Assembly: GCA_001898465.1 (NCBI GenBank)
Contig: MKTX01000007.1
Coordinates: 248,001 to 312,000 of the forward strand
Direction: 5' to 3'
Source: Sphingobacteriales bacterium 39-19
GTDB lineage: Bacteria > Bacteroidota > Bacteroidia > Chitinophagales > Chitinophagaceae
Length of the DNA: 64,000 bases
Shown here: piece by piece, positions 45,504 through 54,540 of the stretch
Layout: each line of letters begins with the position of its first letter
Numbering within the stretch: the first letter of the stretch is position 1
Notes under the pieces: model-generated
Databases searched by the model: none
Told to the model about the DNA's origin: nothing
Seen by the model: only the letters and a program-made list of their open reading frames with translations
Made by a program: the position numbers and the translations under genes

Positions 45504-46025
45504 TTGAGAAATTTAATCTTATCTTTTATTTTTATTGGCTTACTGGCTTCCTGCCATAGTAGTAAAGAAATCAGCAGCAAACCTGCTTCAAAACCCGGGA
45601 TAGCCACCCATGCATTAGGCGCCCCATTGGCCATTAACAGGAATGAGTTTGTGAAATATGCAAAAACCTTTTTAGGTACGCCTTATTTGTATGGTTCTGC
45701 CAATCCTCAAAAAGGACTGGATTGTTCGGGGTTTGTTTTAAATGTATTTTCACATTTTAAAGTAAAAGCTCCCCGTGTTACAAAAGATTATACTTATGAA
45801 GGAAAAGAAGTAAGTATAAAAAATGCAAAGCCCGGTGATATAATATTATTTACCGGGAGCAATCATGCAAGTGGTATAGTAGGCCATATGGGTATTATTA
45901 CTGAAAATGGCAGCAAGTTGCAATTTATACATGCAGCCACCAGTAAAAATATAGGTGTTATTTTAAGTTATTTTGAAGGCTATTACCAAAAGCATTTTGT
46001 AAAGATCATACAGGTACTGGAGTAA
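45504..46025 (+). CDS. NlpC/P60 (C40) peptidoglycan endopeptidase, putative lipoprotein
   Basis: NlpC/P60 enzymes cut peptide stems of peptidoglycan. The catalytic domain has the cysteine motif GLDCSGFVLNVF, the histidine in IVGHMGIITENG and a second polar histidine in LQFIHAATS. The frame contains no suitable ATG. I start at TTG 45504 (173 residues), giving MRNLILSFIFIGLLASC with a lipobox; a TTG at 45468 would lie within the promoter element. It should be an outer-membrane-associated or periplasmic lipoprotein. Confidence 0.88.
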   Translation: MRNLILSFIFIGLLASCHSSKEISSKPASKPGIATHALGAPLAINRNEFVKYAKTFLGTPYLYGSANPQKGLDCSGFVLNVFSHFKVKAPRVTKDYTYEGKEVSIKNAKPGDIILFTGSNHASGIVGHMGIITENGSKLQFIHAATSKNIGVILSYFEGYYQKHFVKIIQVLE

Positions 46026-46027
46026 TT

Positions 46028-46825
46028 TTATTTACCCCGGAAAATGGCTTTTCTTTTTTCCAAAAAAGCAGAGGTTCCTTCTTTCATATCTTCTGTACCA
46101 AAGCAGTGGCCAAAGGCTTCTATTTCTTTTTCAAATCCGCTTTTACCATTTGTGTAAGCGCTATCACTCACTACAGCCGTATTGATACATTCAATTATTT
46201 TGGAAATGGCGATAGGAGCTTTTGTATTTATGAGGGCAAGAATCTCTTTTGTTTTATCAATTAACTGATCCGGCGCAGTAACATAATTTACCAGGCCCAG
46301 TCTCCATGCTTCCTGTGCATCTATTAAGCCCGCTGTCATTTGGAGTTCCATACTTTTTCCTTTCCCAATTAGTTGGGTTAATCTTTGGGTACCGCCATAG
46401 CCGGGAATTAAGCCGAGGTTTACTTCGGGTTGCCCAAATTTTGCATTTTCGCTACACAGCCTGAAATGGCAGGCCATAGCCAATTCGCAACCTCCGCCTA
46501 AAGCAAACCCGTTTACGGCAGCAATAATGGGTTTGGCACTGTTTTCAATTTTAAAAAAAACATTTTGCCCCCGGCGGCTAAGGTCCATGGCTTGCTCCGT
46601 TGATAATCCGCCAAATTCAGTAATATCTGCGCCGGCTACAAATGCTTTTGGTCCAGCGCCCGTGATAAATGCCGATTTTATATTGGCATCATTATTTACT
46701 TCATCAATAGCTTGATTGAGTTCTGTAAAAACATCCTTATTTAAAGCATTTAACTTATCGGGCCGGTTGATGGTGATATTACAAATATTATTTTCTACTG
46801 AAAAAAGAAGGGTAGTATACATCAT
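46028..46825 (-). CDS. Enoyl-CoA hydratase/isomerase family protein
   Basis: This crotonase-fold protein hydrates enoyl-CoA in fatty acid or amino acid breakdown. It has the oxyanion motif AVNGFALGGGCELAMACHF and the PEVNLGLIPGYGGTQRL segment with a catalytic glutamate, as in true short-chain hydratases. I start it at the ATG at 46825 (265 residues) because a -7 element lies nine bases upstream; a longer reading to 46888 would begin before the promoter and adds residues unlike the family. An ATG at 46822 is equally usable. Confidence 0.92.
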   Translation of the reverse strand: MMYTTLLFSVENNICNITINRPDKLNALNKDVFTELNQAIDEVNNDANIKSAFITGAGPKAFVAGADITEFGGLSTEQAMDLSRRGQNVFFKIENSAKPIIAAVNGFALGGGCELAMACHFRLCSENAKFGQPEVNLGLIPGYGGTQRLTQLIGKGKSMELQMTAGLIDAQEAWRLGLVNYVTAPDQLIDKTKEILALINTKAPIAISKIIECINTAVVSDSAYTNGKSGFEKEIEAFGHCFGTEDMKEGTSAFLEKRKAIFRGK

Positions 46826-46834
46826 TTTTTTGTA

Positions 46835-46842
46835 CAAAGATA
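46835..46842 (-). promoter_or_regulatory. Bacteroidota -7 element upstream of the enoyl-CoA hydratase
   Basis: The minus strand reads TATCTTTG, matching TAnnTTTG, nine bases before ATG 46825. It faces the divergent element at 46890-46897. Confidence 0.55.
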
Positions 46843-46889
46843 AGTTTCCGGTTATAAAATGCGAATACCGCCGATGATATGCCATCACT

Positions 46890-46897
46890 TATATTTG
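46890..46897 (+). promoter_or_regulatory. Bacteroidota -7 element abutting the TRIC-type channel gene
   Basis: TATATTTG, matching TAnnTTTG, ends four bases before the ATG at 46902, so the message may be leaderless. Confidence 0.5.
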
Positions 46898-46901
46898 TAG
46901 T

Positions 46902-47504
46902 ATGAGTTTTTTAAGCATAATTACTTATACGGGCATTTTTGTTTTTGCGCTTACGGGGGCTTTTAAGGCCCGGGCTCATAAAATGGATGTATTTGGTGGG
47001 TTGGTAGTGGCTTTTGCAACAGCTTATGGGGGCGGAACATTAAGAGATTTATTAATTGGCATAAGACCTGTAAACTGGATCAATGACCGCTTTGCCCTCC
47101 TGCTGGTGATAAGTGGGGCTATTGTATCTTTTTTATTAAAAAATAATGAAAACCGGTTTAAGCGTACTATTTTTTTTACTGATGCTATTGGCCTGGGCAT
47201 GTTTACGGCAGCAGGTATAGAAGTAGCATTACGATATGGCGTGAATGATATGTATGCTTTAATTATGGGCGTCATTACGGCCACGTTCGGAGGTTTAATT
47301 GCCGATATTTTTTGTAACCAGGTGCCTAACTTATTTAAGAAAGGAGAACTGTATGCCACTGTTTGTGCAATAGGCGGTGGTGTATACTTATTATTAAAAA
47401 ATACAAACCTGGATAACGATATAGCGCTGGCTATTTGTATTATATTGGTGGTGGCTTTAAGAATTTATTCAAAGCGGAAAAGGCTAACGCTTCCGGAAAT
47501 TTAA
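46902..47504 (+). CDS. TRIC-type cation channel (YicG/UPF0126 family)
   Basis: This 200-residue membrane protein consists of two similar three-helix units. Each unit has the glycine-rich loop typical of the family, [11 protein letters not shown] in the first and [11 protein letters not shown] in the second. Prokaryotic TRIC-like proteins form trimeric monovalent cation channels in structural studies; the physiological role here is unknown. It converges with the B12-domain gene, overlapping it by four bases at the 3' ends. Confidence 0.9.
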   Translation: MSFLSIITYTGIFVFALTGAFKARAHKMDVFGGLVVAFATAYGGGTLRDLLIGIRPVNWINDRFALLLVISGAIVSFLLKNNENRFKRTIFFTDAIGLGMFTAAGIEVALRYGVNDMYALIMGVITATFGGLIADIFCNQVPNLFKKGELYATVCAIGGGVYLLLKNTNLDNDIALAICIILVVALRIYSKRKRLTLPEI

Positions 47505-47914
47505 AAACTCCTGTTTTGTTCAACCCAGCTTTTAATATAATCTGCTATTTCGTGCATACGGGCACCCGGGGCAAATAATTTACCGGCTCCCAATGCGGTT
47601 AAGGCCTTCATATCTGCATCCGGAATTATACCCCCACCGGTTAGCAGGACGTCGTTTAATTTTTTTTCTTTCATCAAGGCTAAAATTTTAGGAAAAACCG
47701 TCATGTGGGCGCCGCTTAAAATACTCACTCCTATGGCATCCACATCCTCTTGTAAGGCAGCATTTACTACCATTTCCGGGGTTTGACGGAGCCCCGTATA
47801 AATTACCTCCATACCTGCATCCCGTAAAGCGGTTGCAATAACTTTGGCCCCCCTGTCGTGGCCATCCAGGCCTACTTTGGCAACCAATACCCGAATGGGA
47901 CGATTTAATTTCAT
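47501..47914 (-). CDS. Stand-alone B12-binding domain (acyl-CoA mutase small subunit)
   Basis: This 137-residue protein is only a cobalamin-binding domain. It has the DxHxxG motif D17-GHDR-G22 with the lower axial ligand H19, then [16 protein letters not shown] and [16 protein letters not shown], as in the C-terminal domain of methylmalonyl-CoA and related acyl-CoA mutases. The length is close to that of stand-alone small subunits such as IcmB, about 136 residues. The catalytic large subunit is not in the window. Its start overlaps the gltX stop by four bases (ATGA). Confidence 0.9.
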   Translation of the reverse strand: MKLNRPIRVLVAKVGLDGHDRGAKVIATALRDAGMEVIYTGLRQTPEMVVNAALQEDVDAIGVSILSGAHMTVFPKILALMKEKKLNDVLLTGGGIIPDADMKALTALGAGKLFAPGARMHEIADYIKSWVEQNRSF

Positions 47915-49440
47915 GCGTTAAAGATATTTAATGCGGTAGAAACCCGGTTAATCGTTTCGGGTTTTCCAATTTTTTCTGCAATCAAAAATACGGCCGGGCC
48001 AAATTTACCACCTACCAGCATGACTCTAAACGGAAGTAGTAGTTCACCTGCCTTTATATTTTTTTCGGCTGCCAGCAATTTAAAAATATTTTCAATTTCA
48101 TGCAATTCCCAATGCGGTAGTTCATTCATTTTTTCGATAAGCTCATAAAAAAAACGGTTTTTTTCTACAGTCCATTTTGGCTTTACTGCTGCTTCATCCC
48201 AATGTTCCGGCGTTTTAAAAAAATAGGAAGCTTGTGTATAAAAATCGGGGAGCAGGGTACAACGATCTTTTACCAGTTCCACAATGGAATCAAAAGCAGG
48301 ATCATCTTTTATGTGAATTCCCTTTTTTTCAAAGATTTGTTTTACAGGCGCTCTTAATTGAGAGGCGGGTAGTTTCTTGATCCATTCCTGGTTGAACCAT
48401 TTTGCTTTTTCAAAATCGAATTTGGCACCACTGGTATGAACCCTGTCTAATGAGAATTTAGCAATCAGTTCATTCATGTTAAATAATTCCTGTTCAGTTC
48501 CATCATTCCAGCCTAAAACAGCCAGCAGGTTAATAAATGCTTCGGGTAAAAAGCCTTTCTCATAAAAGCCTTCAGTAAGTTCATGGGTTTTAGGGTCGGT
48601 CCAGTTCATGGCAAATACCGGGAAACCATATTTTGCTCCATCCCGTTTACTTAGTTTACCATGGGGTCCTAATATGAGTGGTAAATGTGCCCATTGCGGC
48701 ATCCATTCCAATCCAAATAAATATTTCCACAACAGGATATGAACCGGTGCACTGCTTAGCCATTCTTCTCCCCGGAATGCATGTGTAATTTTCATGAGAA
48801 AATCATCCACCACCACGGCAAGGTGATAAGTGGGCATACCATCTGCTTTTAATAATACTTTATCATCTACCAGGCTGCTGTTAAAAGTTACTTCACCATG
48901 TACCATATCAGTGAATGAAATGGTTTCATTTTCCGGCATTTTTATACGTATTACATAAGGGGTATTTAATTGAATGAGCCTTTGTGTTTCAGCTTCAGAA
49001 AGTACAAGTGAATTCTTCATCTTCATGCGTGTATGCCGGTCATATTGCGGAGATGGGTTTTCTTCTGTTTTAAAATTATTGCGCATTTGCTCCAGTTCTT
49101 CGGCGGTATCAAAAGCATAATAAGCATTTTTACTGGCTATTAATTGTTCTGCATAAGTAAGATATAATGGTTTTCTCTCACTTTGCCGGTACGGGCCATA
49201 ATCACCGGGATGTAAGGGGCTCTCATCGGGTAACAGTCCACACCATGCTAAGCATTTAAAGATATAGTCTTCTGCGCCGGGTACATAACGGCTTTGATCG
49301 GTATCTTCTATCCTTACTATAAATGTTCCCTGTTGCTGACGGGCAAATAGATAATTGTATAACACGGTGCGTACACCTCCTAAATGCAATCCCCCGGTGG
49401 GGCTGGGTGCAAAGCGAACTCTAATTTTTCTGTCCTTCAT
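47911..49440 (-). CDS. gltX: Glutamate--tRNA ligase
   Basis: This class I aminoacyl-tRNA synthetase charges tRNA-Glu. The 509-residue protein has the HIGH-type signature [15 protein letters not shown] (11-25) and the KMSKS-type motif [10 protein letters not shown] (261-270). It is coupled by a four-base overlap to the B12-domain gene, an arrangement with no obvious functional link. A -7 element lies 17 bases before the ATG. Confidence 0.97.
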   Translation of the reverse strand: MKDRKIRVRFAPSPTGGLHLGGVRTVLYNYLFARQQQGTFIVRIEDTDQSRYVPGAEDYIFKCLAWCGLLPDESPLHPGDYGPYRQSERKPLYLTYAEQLIASKNAYYAFDTAEELEQMRNNFKTEENPSPQYDRHTRMKMKNSLVLSEAETQRLIQLNTPYVIRIKMPENETISFTDMVHGEVTFNSSLVDDKVLLKADGMPTYHLAVVVDDFLMKITHAFRGEEWLSSAPVHILLWKYLFGLEWMPQWAHLPLILGPHGKLSKRDGAKYGFPVFAMNWTDPKTHELTEGFYEKGFLPEAFINLLAVLGWNDGTEQELFNMNELIAKFSLDRVHTSGAKFDFEKAKWFNQEWIKKLPASQLRAPVKQIFEKKGIHIKDDPAFDSIVELVKDRCTLLPDFYTQASYFFKTPEHWDEAAVKPKWTVEKNRFFYELIEKMNELPHWELHEIENIFKLLAAEKNIKAGELLLPFRVMLVGGKFGPAVFLIAEKIGKPETINRVSTALNIFNA

Positions 49441-49457
49441 ACTTATTATTTCTGCTG

Positions 49458-49465
49458 CAAAGATA
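49458..49465 (-). promoter_or_regulatory. Bacteroidota -7 element upstream of gltX
   Basis: The minus strand reads TATCTTTG, matching TAnnTTTG, 17 bases before the gltX ATG. Confidence 0.5.
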
Positions 49466-49528
49466 AGTTGTTAAGAATACCGGTATTTTAAGATCCGGGA
49501 TTACCGGGGGAGGCAAGTAAAATTAAAG

Positions 49529-49536
49529 TAATTTTG
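49529..49536 (+). promoter_or_regulatory. Bacteroidota -7 element upstream of the deacetylase gene
   Basis: TAATTTTG, matching TAnnTTTG, 24 bases before the ATG at 49561. GAAAGG just before the ATG is a weak ribosome-binding site. Confidence 0.5.
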
Positions 49537-49560
49537 CCGACGTAAATATTAAAGAAAGGC

Positions 49561-50190
49561 ATGTTTTATTTTGTAAAAACACCGGGTTGGTTAAAGAAAG
49601 TATATCATGACAGGATATGGGATATGCCGGATAAAGAAAAAGATACTTTATACTTAAGTTTTGATGATGGGCCGCATCCCACCATTACGCCGGCTTTATT
49701 AGATTTATTGCAAAATTACCAGGCAAAAGCTACTTTCTTTTGTATTGGCGAAAATGTAAAAAAATATCCGGATGTTTATCAAAGAATATTGCAGGAAGGG
49801 CATGCAGTGGGAAACCATACGCAAACTCATTTGAATGGCTGGAAAACCAAAGATGAAATTTATCTTGCTGATATCCGGCAAGCAGCCAATAGTATTGAAA
49901 GCAATTTATTTCGCCCGCCATATGGAAGAATGACCCGCTTTCAGCAAAAACAATTGATGCGGCAACCTCACCCGCTTCAGGTAGTTATGTGGTCAGTAAT
50001 CAGTGGCGATTTTGATGTGCGTATTCATCCCGAAAGATGTTTGCAAAATGTTTTGTACAATAGTAAGCCCGGTTCTATCATTGTTTTTCATGATAGCGAT
50101 AAAGCAAAAAAAAATATGGAATTTGCAGTACCCCGAACGTTAAATTATTTTTCAAAACAAGGCTTTTCCTTTGATAAAATAGAAGTGTAA
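49561..50190 (+). CDS. Polysaccharide deacetylase (NodB domain)
   Basis: This 209-residue protein is little more than a NodB (CE4) deacetylase domain. The motif LSFDDGPHPT gives D35 and D36, GNHTQTH gives the metal histidines H86 and H90, and FRPPYGRM (about 117-124) is the third motif; a C-terminal FHDSDKA supplies the last catalytic histidine. The N-terminus has no clear signal peptide. It may act on chitin-, xylan- or peptidoglycan-type sugars. A terminator follows. Confidence 0.92.
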   Translation: MFYFVKTPGWLKKVYHDRIWDMPDKEKDTLYLSFDDGPHPTITPALLDLLQNYQAKATFFCIGENVKKYPDVYQRILQEGHAVGNHTQTHLNGWKTKDEIYLADIRQAANSIESNLFRPPYGRMTRFQQKQLMRQPHPLQVVMWSVISGDFDVRIHPERCLQNVLYNSKPGSIIVFHDSDKAKKNMEFAVPRTLNYFSKQGFSFDKIEV

Positions 50191-50206
50191 TGCTCTAAAA
50201 TAAAAT

Positions 50207-50236
50207 GGGCCTGAGTAGAAACTCTGGCCCGTTTTT
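50207..50236 (+). terminator. Terminator after the deacetylase gene
   Basis: GGGCC-x-GAG pairs with CTC-x-GGCCC (50207-50230) with one internal mismatch, followed by GTTTTTA. Confidence 0.65.
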
Positions 50237-50361
50237 AATCCGTACCCTATGAAAACTGGCAACAAGTTACGAGATGAAAGTTAAAACAACAAAAAAAATA
50301 TTTTTTTTTAAAAAATATTCAATTCCCATTTTTTCAGTAAAAAGCCACAAAAATTTACTTT

Positions 50362-51135
50362 ATGCAGTTAATTGACACCCATTGCCATCTTTATGCAGCT
50401 GAATTTAATGATGAAATAGGTGCCGTTCTCAGCAGGGCAACCCAGGGTGGGGTTGCGGAGTTCTATATGCCGGCTATTGATAGCGAAACACATGCCCAAA
50501 TGATAACATTGGAGAAAGAGCATCCCCGTTGTTTTTCCATGATGGGGCTACATCCTTGCAGTGTAAAAGCGGGCTGGGAAAAGGAAATGGAGATTGTGGA
50601 AAACTGGCTTACAAAAAGGAAGTTTGCAGCTATTGGAGAAGCGGGGCTTGATTTTTATTGGGACAAAACATTTATCAAGGAACAGTATTTGGTTTTAGAA
50701 AAGCAAATCGCATTGGCACTAAACTATCAATTACCCTTAGTATTGCATACCCGTAATGCCATGCAAGAAACACTTGACATCATTAAACAATATAAGAATA
50801 CCAGCCTCACTGGGATTTTTCATTGTTTTGGCGGAACCCATGAAGAAGCGCAGCAGGTTATTGAATTGGGCTTTTACCTGGGTATTGGGGGCGTACTTAC
50901 TTATAAAAAATCAGGATTAGATGAGGTTATTAAAAAGATTGACCTGTCGCATATTGTTTTGGAAACAGATGCCCCTTATCTTAGCCCGGTACCCTACCGG
51001 GGTAAAAGAAATGAAAGCGCTTATATAATAGAAGTAGCCAAAAAGCTGGCAGCAATAAAGGAAATACCCATTGAGGAAGTGGCTGCGGTAACCAGTATGA
51101 ATGCAAAGAAAATTTTTAAAAATAAAAATGTATAG
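50362..51135 (+). CDS. tatD: TatD-family metal-dependent hydrolase
   Basis: TatD proteins are metal-dependent hydrolases with reported DNase activity. The 257-residue TIM-barrel protein has the first metal motif THCHL (H7 and H9), IGEAGLDFYW with the bridging glutamate, LHTRNA, FHCFGG and LETDAPYLSP. The length fits the family. A small membrane-protein gene follows four bases later. Confidence 0.95.
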   Translation: MQLIDTHCHLYAAEFNDEIGAVLSRATQGGVAEFYMPAIDSETHAQMITLEKEHPRCFSMMGLHPCSVKAGWEKEMEIVENWLTKRKFAAIGEAGLDFYWDKTFIKEQYLVLEKQIALALNYQLPLVLHTRNAMQETLDIIKQYKNTSLTGIFHCFGGTHEEAQQVIELGFYLGIGGVLTYKKSGLDEVIKKIDLSHIVLETDAPYLSPVPYRGKRNESAYIIEVAKKLAAIKEIPIEEVAAVTSMNAKKIFKNKNV

Positions 51136-51139
51136 TTGT

Positions 51140-51436
51140 ATGGACCTGAAAATTATGAACCGGTTTAGAATGATTGCTATAGCAGAAGGAATTTCGTTTT
51201 TAGTATTACTCATCATCGCAATGCCTTTAAAATATTTTTATAACTACCCCCATGCGGTTACATATGTAGGATGGGCCCATGGCGTTTTATTTGTATTATA
51301 TATTGCTTTACTCATAAAAGTATGGGAAAAGTATAATTGGAGCTTTTTAAAAACGGCCGGCGCTTTTATAGCATCATTGCTTCCTTTCGGCACTTTTGTA
51401 TTAGATCATAAGCTAAAGAATGAATACTATCCATAG
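51140..51436 (+). CDS. DUF3817-family small membrane protein
   Basis: This 98-residue protein has three hydrophobic segments (about 10-30, 40-62 and 72-92) and the pattern HAVTYVGWAHGVLFVLYI followed by WSFLKTAGAFIASLLPFGTFVLD, which fits DUF3817. I take the ATG at 51140, four bases after the tatD stop; an ATG at 51128 would overlap tatD by eight bases and is possible. Function unknown. Confidence 0.8.
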   Translation: MDLKIMNRFRMIAIAEGISFLVLLIIAMPLKYFYNYPHAVTYVGWAHGVLFVLYIALLIKVWEKYNWSFLKTAGAFIASLLPFGTFVLDHKLKNEYYP

Positions 51437-51494
51437 AGCCTTACCGTTTTGATGAGGCTGGCCTTTTTTTAAAAAGTGTGCCGGGGAAAAGCAG

Positions 51495-51581
51495 CGGAGA
51501 CGAAGGGATTCGAACCCTTGATACAGTTTCCCGTATACACACTTTCCAGGCGTGCTCCTTCAACCACTCGGACACGTCTCC
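51495..51581 (-). tRNA. tRNA-Ser (anticodon GGA)
   Basis: On the minus strand the acceptor stem GGAGACG (51581-51575) pairs with CGTCTCC (51502-51496), with discriminator G at 51495. The anticodon stem CACGC/GTGTG encloses CTGGAAA, giving GGA at 51547-51545. A long variable arm identifies a class II serine tRNA. Confidence 0.95.
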
Positions 51582-51630
51582 GTTTTTTTGCAGGGAGGCA
51601 AAGTTAAGTGCAATTCTTGTGAAAGGGAAA

Positions 51631-52908
51631 TCATTCCAGTATTTTTTCCATTTGCATACTCCGTGAGCCTTTAATTAGAACTTGTTTGTGAGTAAAATTT
51701 TGTTCTTTTAACCAGGCACCGGCTTCTGTGCTGTTATTAAAATGGATAAAGGGAGCAGGCACTTCTTTAAAACCAGGCCCGGCCAGCACAACGTATTCCC
51801 ATTTATTTTTAAGTAAGAGATCTATAATGGCGGCATGTTCAAAATCTGAAGCATCCCCCATTTCCATCATACTGCCGAGAAATACAATTTTATTATTACC
51901 GGGTAATGAAGCAAAATTTTCAATGGCTAATTTCATGCTACTGGGGTTTGCATTATAAGCATCTAAAATTATCTTATTGCCATTTTTATTTACTAATTGA
52001 GAGCGGCTGTTGCCCGGGGTATAGGCTTCCAGCGATTGTTTAATACTTTCATCAGGCACTTTAAATGTTTTACCAATGCTTATGGCAGCAAGTACATTGG
52101 GTAAATTATAATTGCCTACTAATTGTGTTTGTATTTGATTGATGGATGCACCCCCGGTAACTTTTATGCAAAGCATTTCCTGGTTATCCAGTGCAATACC
52201 GGTATAATCGGCTTGCTTGGTACCATAGCTAATTTTATTTTTAATTCCTGTACTCATCTCCTTTAAATAATCAAGATCATTAAAAATAAAAATGCTTCCA
52301 TCATGCATGCGCAAGTAGTCATATAATTCTCCCTTGGCCTTGCGTACCCCTTCTACGCTGCCAAAGCCTTCCAGGTGTGCTTTTCCGCAATTGGTTATAA
52401 GCCCATGCGTAGGCCTTGTGTACTGGCAGTATCCTTTTATTTCCTGGGCATGATTGGCACCCATCTCAATGATTGCCATCTCGGCATCTTGTTTAATGCT
52501 CAGCAGGGTGAGGGGGATGCCAATATGATTATTGAGGTTTCCCTGGGTGGTATAGGTTTTAAAAGTAGTGCTCAGTACAGCATGAACCAGTTCTTTAGTA
52601 GTAGTTTTTCCATTACTGCCTGTTATGGCTATAAAGGGTATTTTAAATTGTAAACGATGGTATTCAGCGAGGTCTTGCAGGGTTAGCAGGCTATCGCTTA
52701 CCCTGATTATCCTTTCATCTGCCCTGCTGGTATCTTCATCTGTAATGCAATATGCGGCTCCTTTTTCAAGTGCCTGGTTTATAAAATGATTGCCATTGAA
52801 GTGAGGCCCTTTTAAGGCAAAGAATAAGGACCCGGGCTGTAATTTTCTTGTATCTGTAACAAGGGTAGGATGTTTTAAGTAAATGGAGTAAAGCTCATGT
52901 ATTTGCAT
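51631..52908 (-). CDS. murF: UDP-MurNAc-tripeptide--D-Ala-D-Ala ligase
   Basis: MurF adds D-Ala-D-Ala to the peptidoglycan precursor. The 425-residue protein has the P-loop ITGSNGKTTTKELV, the ATP-site EMGANHAQEIKGY, and KAHLEGFGSVEGVRKAKGEL with the lysine that is carbamylated in Mur ligases. The first ATG is at 52908 (MQIHELYSIYL); an in-frame TTG two codons earlier is a poor alternative. The -7 element TATTTTTG ends only three bases before that ATG. This is a second MurF-type ligase beside the fused one at 35.2 kb. gldJ lies upstream on the same strand, separated by a terminator. Confidence 0.95.
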   Translation of the reverse strand: MQIHELYSIYLKHPTLVTDTRKLQPGSLFFALKGPHFNGNHFINQALEKGAAYCITDEDTSRADERIIRVSDSLLTLQDLAEYHRLQFKIPFIAITGSNGKTTTKELVHAVLSTTFKTYTTQGNLNNHIGIPLTLLSIKQDAEMAIIEMGANHAQEIKGYCQYTRPTHGLITNCGKAHLEGFGSVEGVRKAKGELYDYLRMHDGSIFIFNDLDYLKEMSTGIKNKISYGTKQADYTGIALDNQEMLCIKVTGGASINQIQTQLVGNYNLPNVLAAISIGKTFKVPDESIKQSLEAYTPGNSRSQLVNKNGNKIILDAYNANPSSMKLAIENFASLPGNNKIVFLGSMMEMGDASDFEHAAIIDLLLKNKWEYVVLAGPGFKEVPAPFIHFNNSTEAGAWLKEQNFTHKQVLIKGSRSMQMEKILE

Positions 52909-52911
52909 ATT

Positions 52912-52919
52912 CAAAAATA
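52912..52919 (-). promoter_or_regulatory. Possible -7 element abutting the murF start
   Basis: The minus strand reads TATTTTTG, matching TAnnTTTG, ending three bases before ATG 52908. Confidence 0.35.
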
Positions 52920-52932
52920 ATGGATGCGGGGC

Positions 52933-52965
52933 AAAAAAAAGCCTCCATTTTGCGGAGGCTTTTTT
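52933..52965 (-). terminator. Terminator after gldJ
   Basis: The stem GCCTCC/GGAGGC (52941-52946 with 52954-52959) is flanked by eight A and six T, so it can act on both strands. It lies between the gldJ stop and the murF start. Confidence 0.75.
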
Positions 52966-52968
52966 AAT

Positions 52969-54540
52969 TTATTTTTTCTTCTTTTTATTTTGTTTTCTTT
53001 TGGCGAATATGTTACCATCTTTAAATCCGGGGCCTTCGGGGGGGCCCAGGTAAGATTGGGCACAACGGAAACCAACAGTGCTGGCTCCCTGGTCTTCTTC
53101 CATAAAACGACGAGCGCCGGGTGATAACCAATAGGGTCTGTCGTTCCAGCTACCTCCTTTAATTACACGACTTTGATCACTGATTAATGAGGTAACACCA
53201 TATCCATAATATACCTGGCTGGCAGAGTCACCATCTAAATAATTGATTACATTATTATGTTGGTAATTGGTACGGTTTTTAACTTCTTCGTCAGAAATAT
53301 CTACTTTTTTCAGGCGGCCTAAGCTATCCCTTTCATATTCGCCGGAGCTGTTCTTATAATATTTCTGGAATTTATTACCCCTGAAATAGTTGAAATCCTG
53401 GGCGTCAATAGAGGTCATGGGCCTGTACACGTCGGCCACCCATTCACTCACATTACCACTCATATTATATAAGCCAAATGCATTTGGATAAAAAGTTTTT
53501 ACCGGGCCAGGTATTGCAGCACGGTCATTTAAACCACCGGCAACACCCATATTATCACCACTGCCTCTTTTAAAGTTGGCCAAAAAGCTACCTTGCCAGC
53601 TTCCCCGGCGATTATCTCTTAGCCCATTAGGGTTTTTGCTCCAGCTATATATTTGTTCATTGCTAAACAATTCTTCACCACTTTTCCCTTCTTTTTTACG
53701 GGGAGCCGGGTTTTGGTCTAGTAAACCATAGGCTGCATATTCCCATTCTGCTTCGGTAGGCAGGCGGTAACCCATATTTAAGATACCATCTTCTAAACGA
53801 ACGGTGCTACGGGGTTTTCCATTAATATCTTTTAAATCAGATTTTTTTGGCTTACTCCGTCCCTGGATCATATCAGGATTCATCAGATATGTTTCAGTAT
53901 TAAAAGACCCATCAGCGCCGGCTCCTTTCATTTCTCTCTTGGCGGCATCTTTTTTCAGGTATCCTTTTTTAATCAGGTTCAGTTCATTTACCCGGTCTGT
54001 TCTCCAGATACAGAAATCATAGGCCTGGCGCCAGCTTACTCCTACTACGGGATAATAGTTATATGAAGGATAGCGGAAGTAATATTCTACATAAGGCTCG
54101 TTGTAAGCCAGTTCTTCACGCCATACCAGGGTATCGGGTAATGCTTTGTAAACGATATTGGTATCGTTGCTAAATGTGTTTTCCAGCCAGTACAGGTACT
54201 CCCTGTAATGCACATTGGCAACTTCTGTTTCATCAATAAAAAACGATGGCACGGTTACCCTGCGGGGAACATTGTTCCAATCGCCCATTACATCATCTTC
54301 TTTAGCGCCCATCACAAAAGTACCGCCTTGTACAAAAACAAGGCCCGGGCCGGCTTTGGGGTATTTTACTTTGGCCACATGGAAATTACCCATGTTCTTG
54401 TCGTCATAATTCCAGCCGGTTACAGCTGATTTTCCTTTTTTCTTTCCAAACAAGCCTCCATTTTTACAGGCTGTAAGTGAAATAGCTGCTATTATTGTTA
54501 GCAGCAAAATCTTTCCAGAGATTACTTTTTGCATGTGCAT
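52969..54540 (-). CDS. gldJ: Gliding motility / type IX secretion lipoprotein GldJ
   Basis: GldJ is an outer-membrane lipoprotein needed for gliding and for stability of the type IX secretion system. The 523-residue protein has a lipobox SLTAC (C25) and the family opening VTGWNYDDKNMGNF. It has the formylglycine-generating-enzyme-like fold (FVQGGTFVMGAKEDDV, GYRLPTEAEWEYAAYG, MSGNVSEWVADVY, GGSWNDRPYWLSPGARR, GFRCAQ), but the active-site cysteines of true enzymes are absent from GGSWNDRPYW, so it is a structural, not oxidising, member. It is divergent from porV, and murF follows it. Confidence 0.92.
   Translation of the reverse strand: MHMQKVISGKILLLTIIAAISLTACKNGGLFGKKKGKSAVTGWNYDDKNMGNFHVAKVKYPKAGPGLVFVQGGTFVMGAKEDDVMGDWNNVPRRVTVPSFFIDETEVANVHYREYLYWLENTFSNDTNIVYKALPDTLVWREELAYNEPYVEYYFRYPSYNYYPVVGVSWRQAYDFCIWRTDRVNELNLIKKGYLKKDAAKREMKGAGADGSFNTETYLMNPDMIQGRSKPKKSDLKDINGKPRSTVRLEDGILNMGYRLPTEAEWEYAAYGLLDQNPAPRKKEGKSGEELFSNEQIYSWSKNPNGLRDNRRGSWQGSFLANFKRGSGDNMGVAGGLNDRAAIPGPVKTFYPNAFGLYNMSGNVSEWVADVYRPMTSIDAQDFNYFRGNKFQKYYKNSSGEYERDSLGRLKKVDISDEEVKNRTNYQHNNVINYLDGDSASQVYYGYGVTSLISDQSRVIKGGSWNDRPYWLSPGARRFMEEDQGASTVGFRCAQSYLGPPEGPGFKDGNIFAKRKQNKKKKK

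Noticed and set aside
46825-46888. A 21-residue N-terminal extension of the enoyl-CoA hydratase
   Set aside because: It would begin upstream of the -7 element and has no family similarity.
51478-51666. A 62-codon plus-strand frame across tRNA-Ser(GGA)
   Set aside because: Antisense of the tRNA; the peptide starting GDEGIRTLD is a known artefact of serine tRNA genes.
52969-54540. A sulfatase-modifying (formylglycine-generating) enzyme
   Set aside because: The fold matches, but the active-site cysteines are absent and the lipobox and N-terminal motif fit GldJ.
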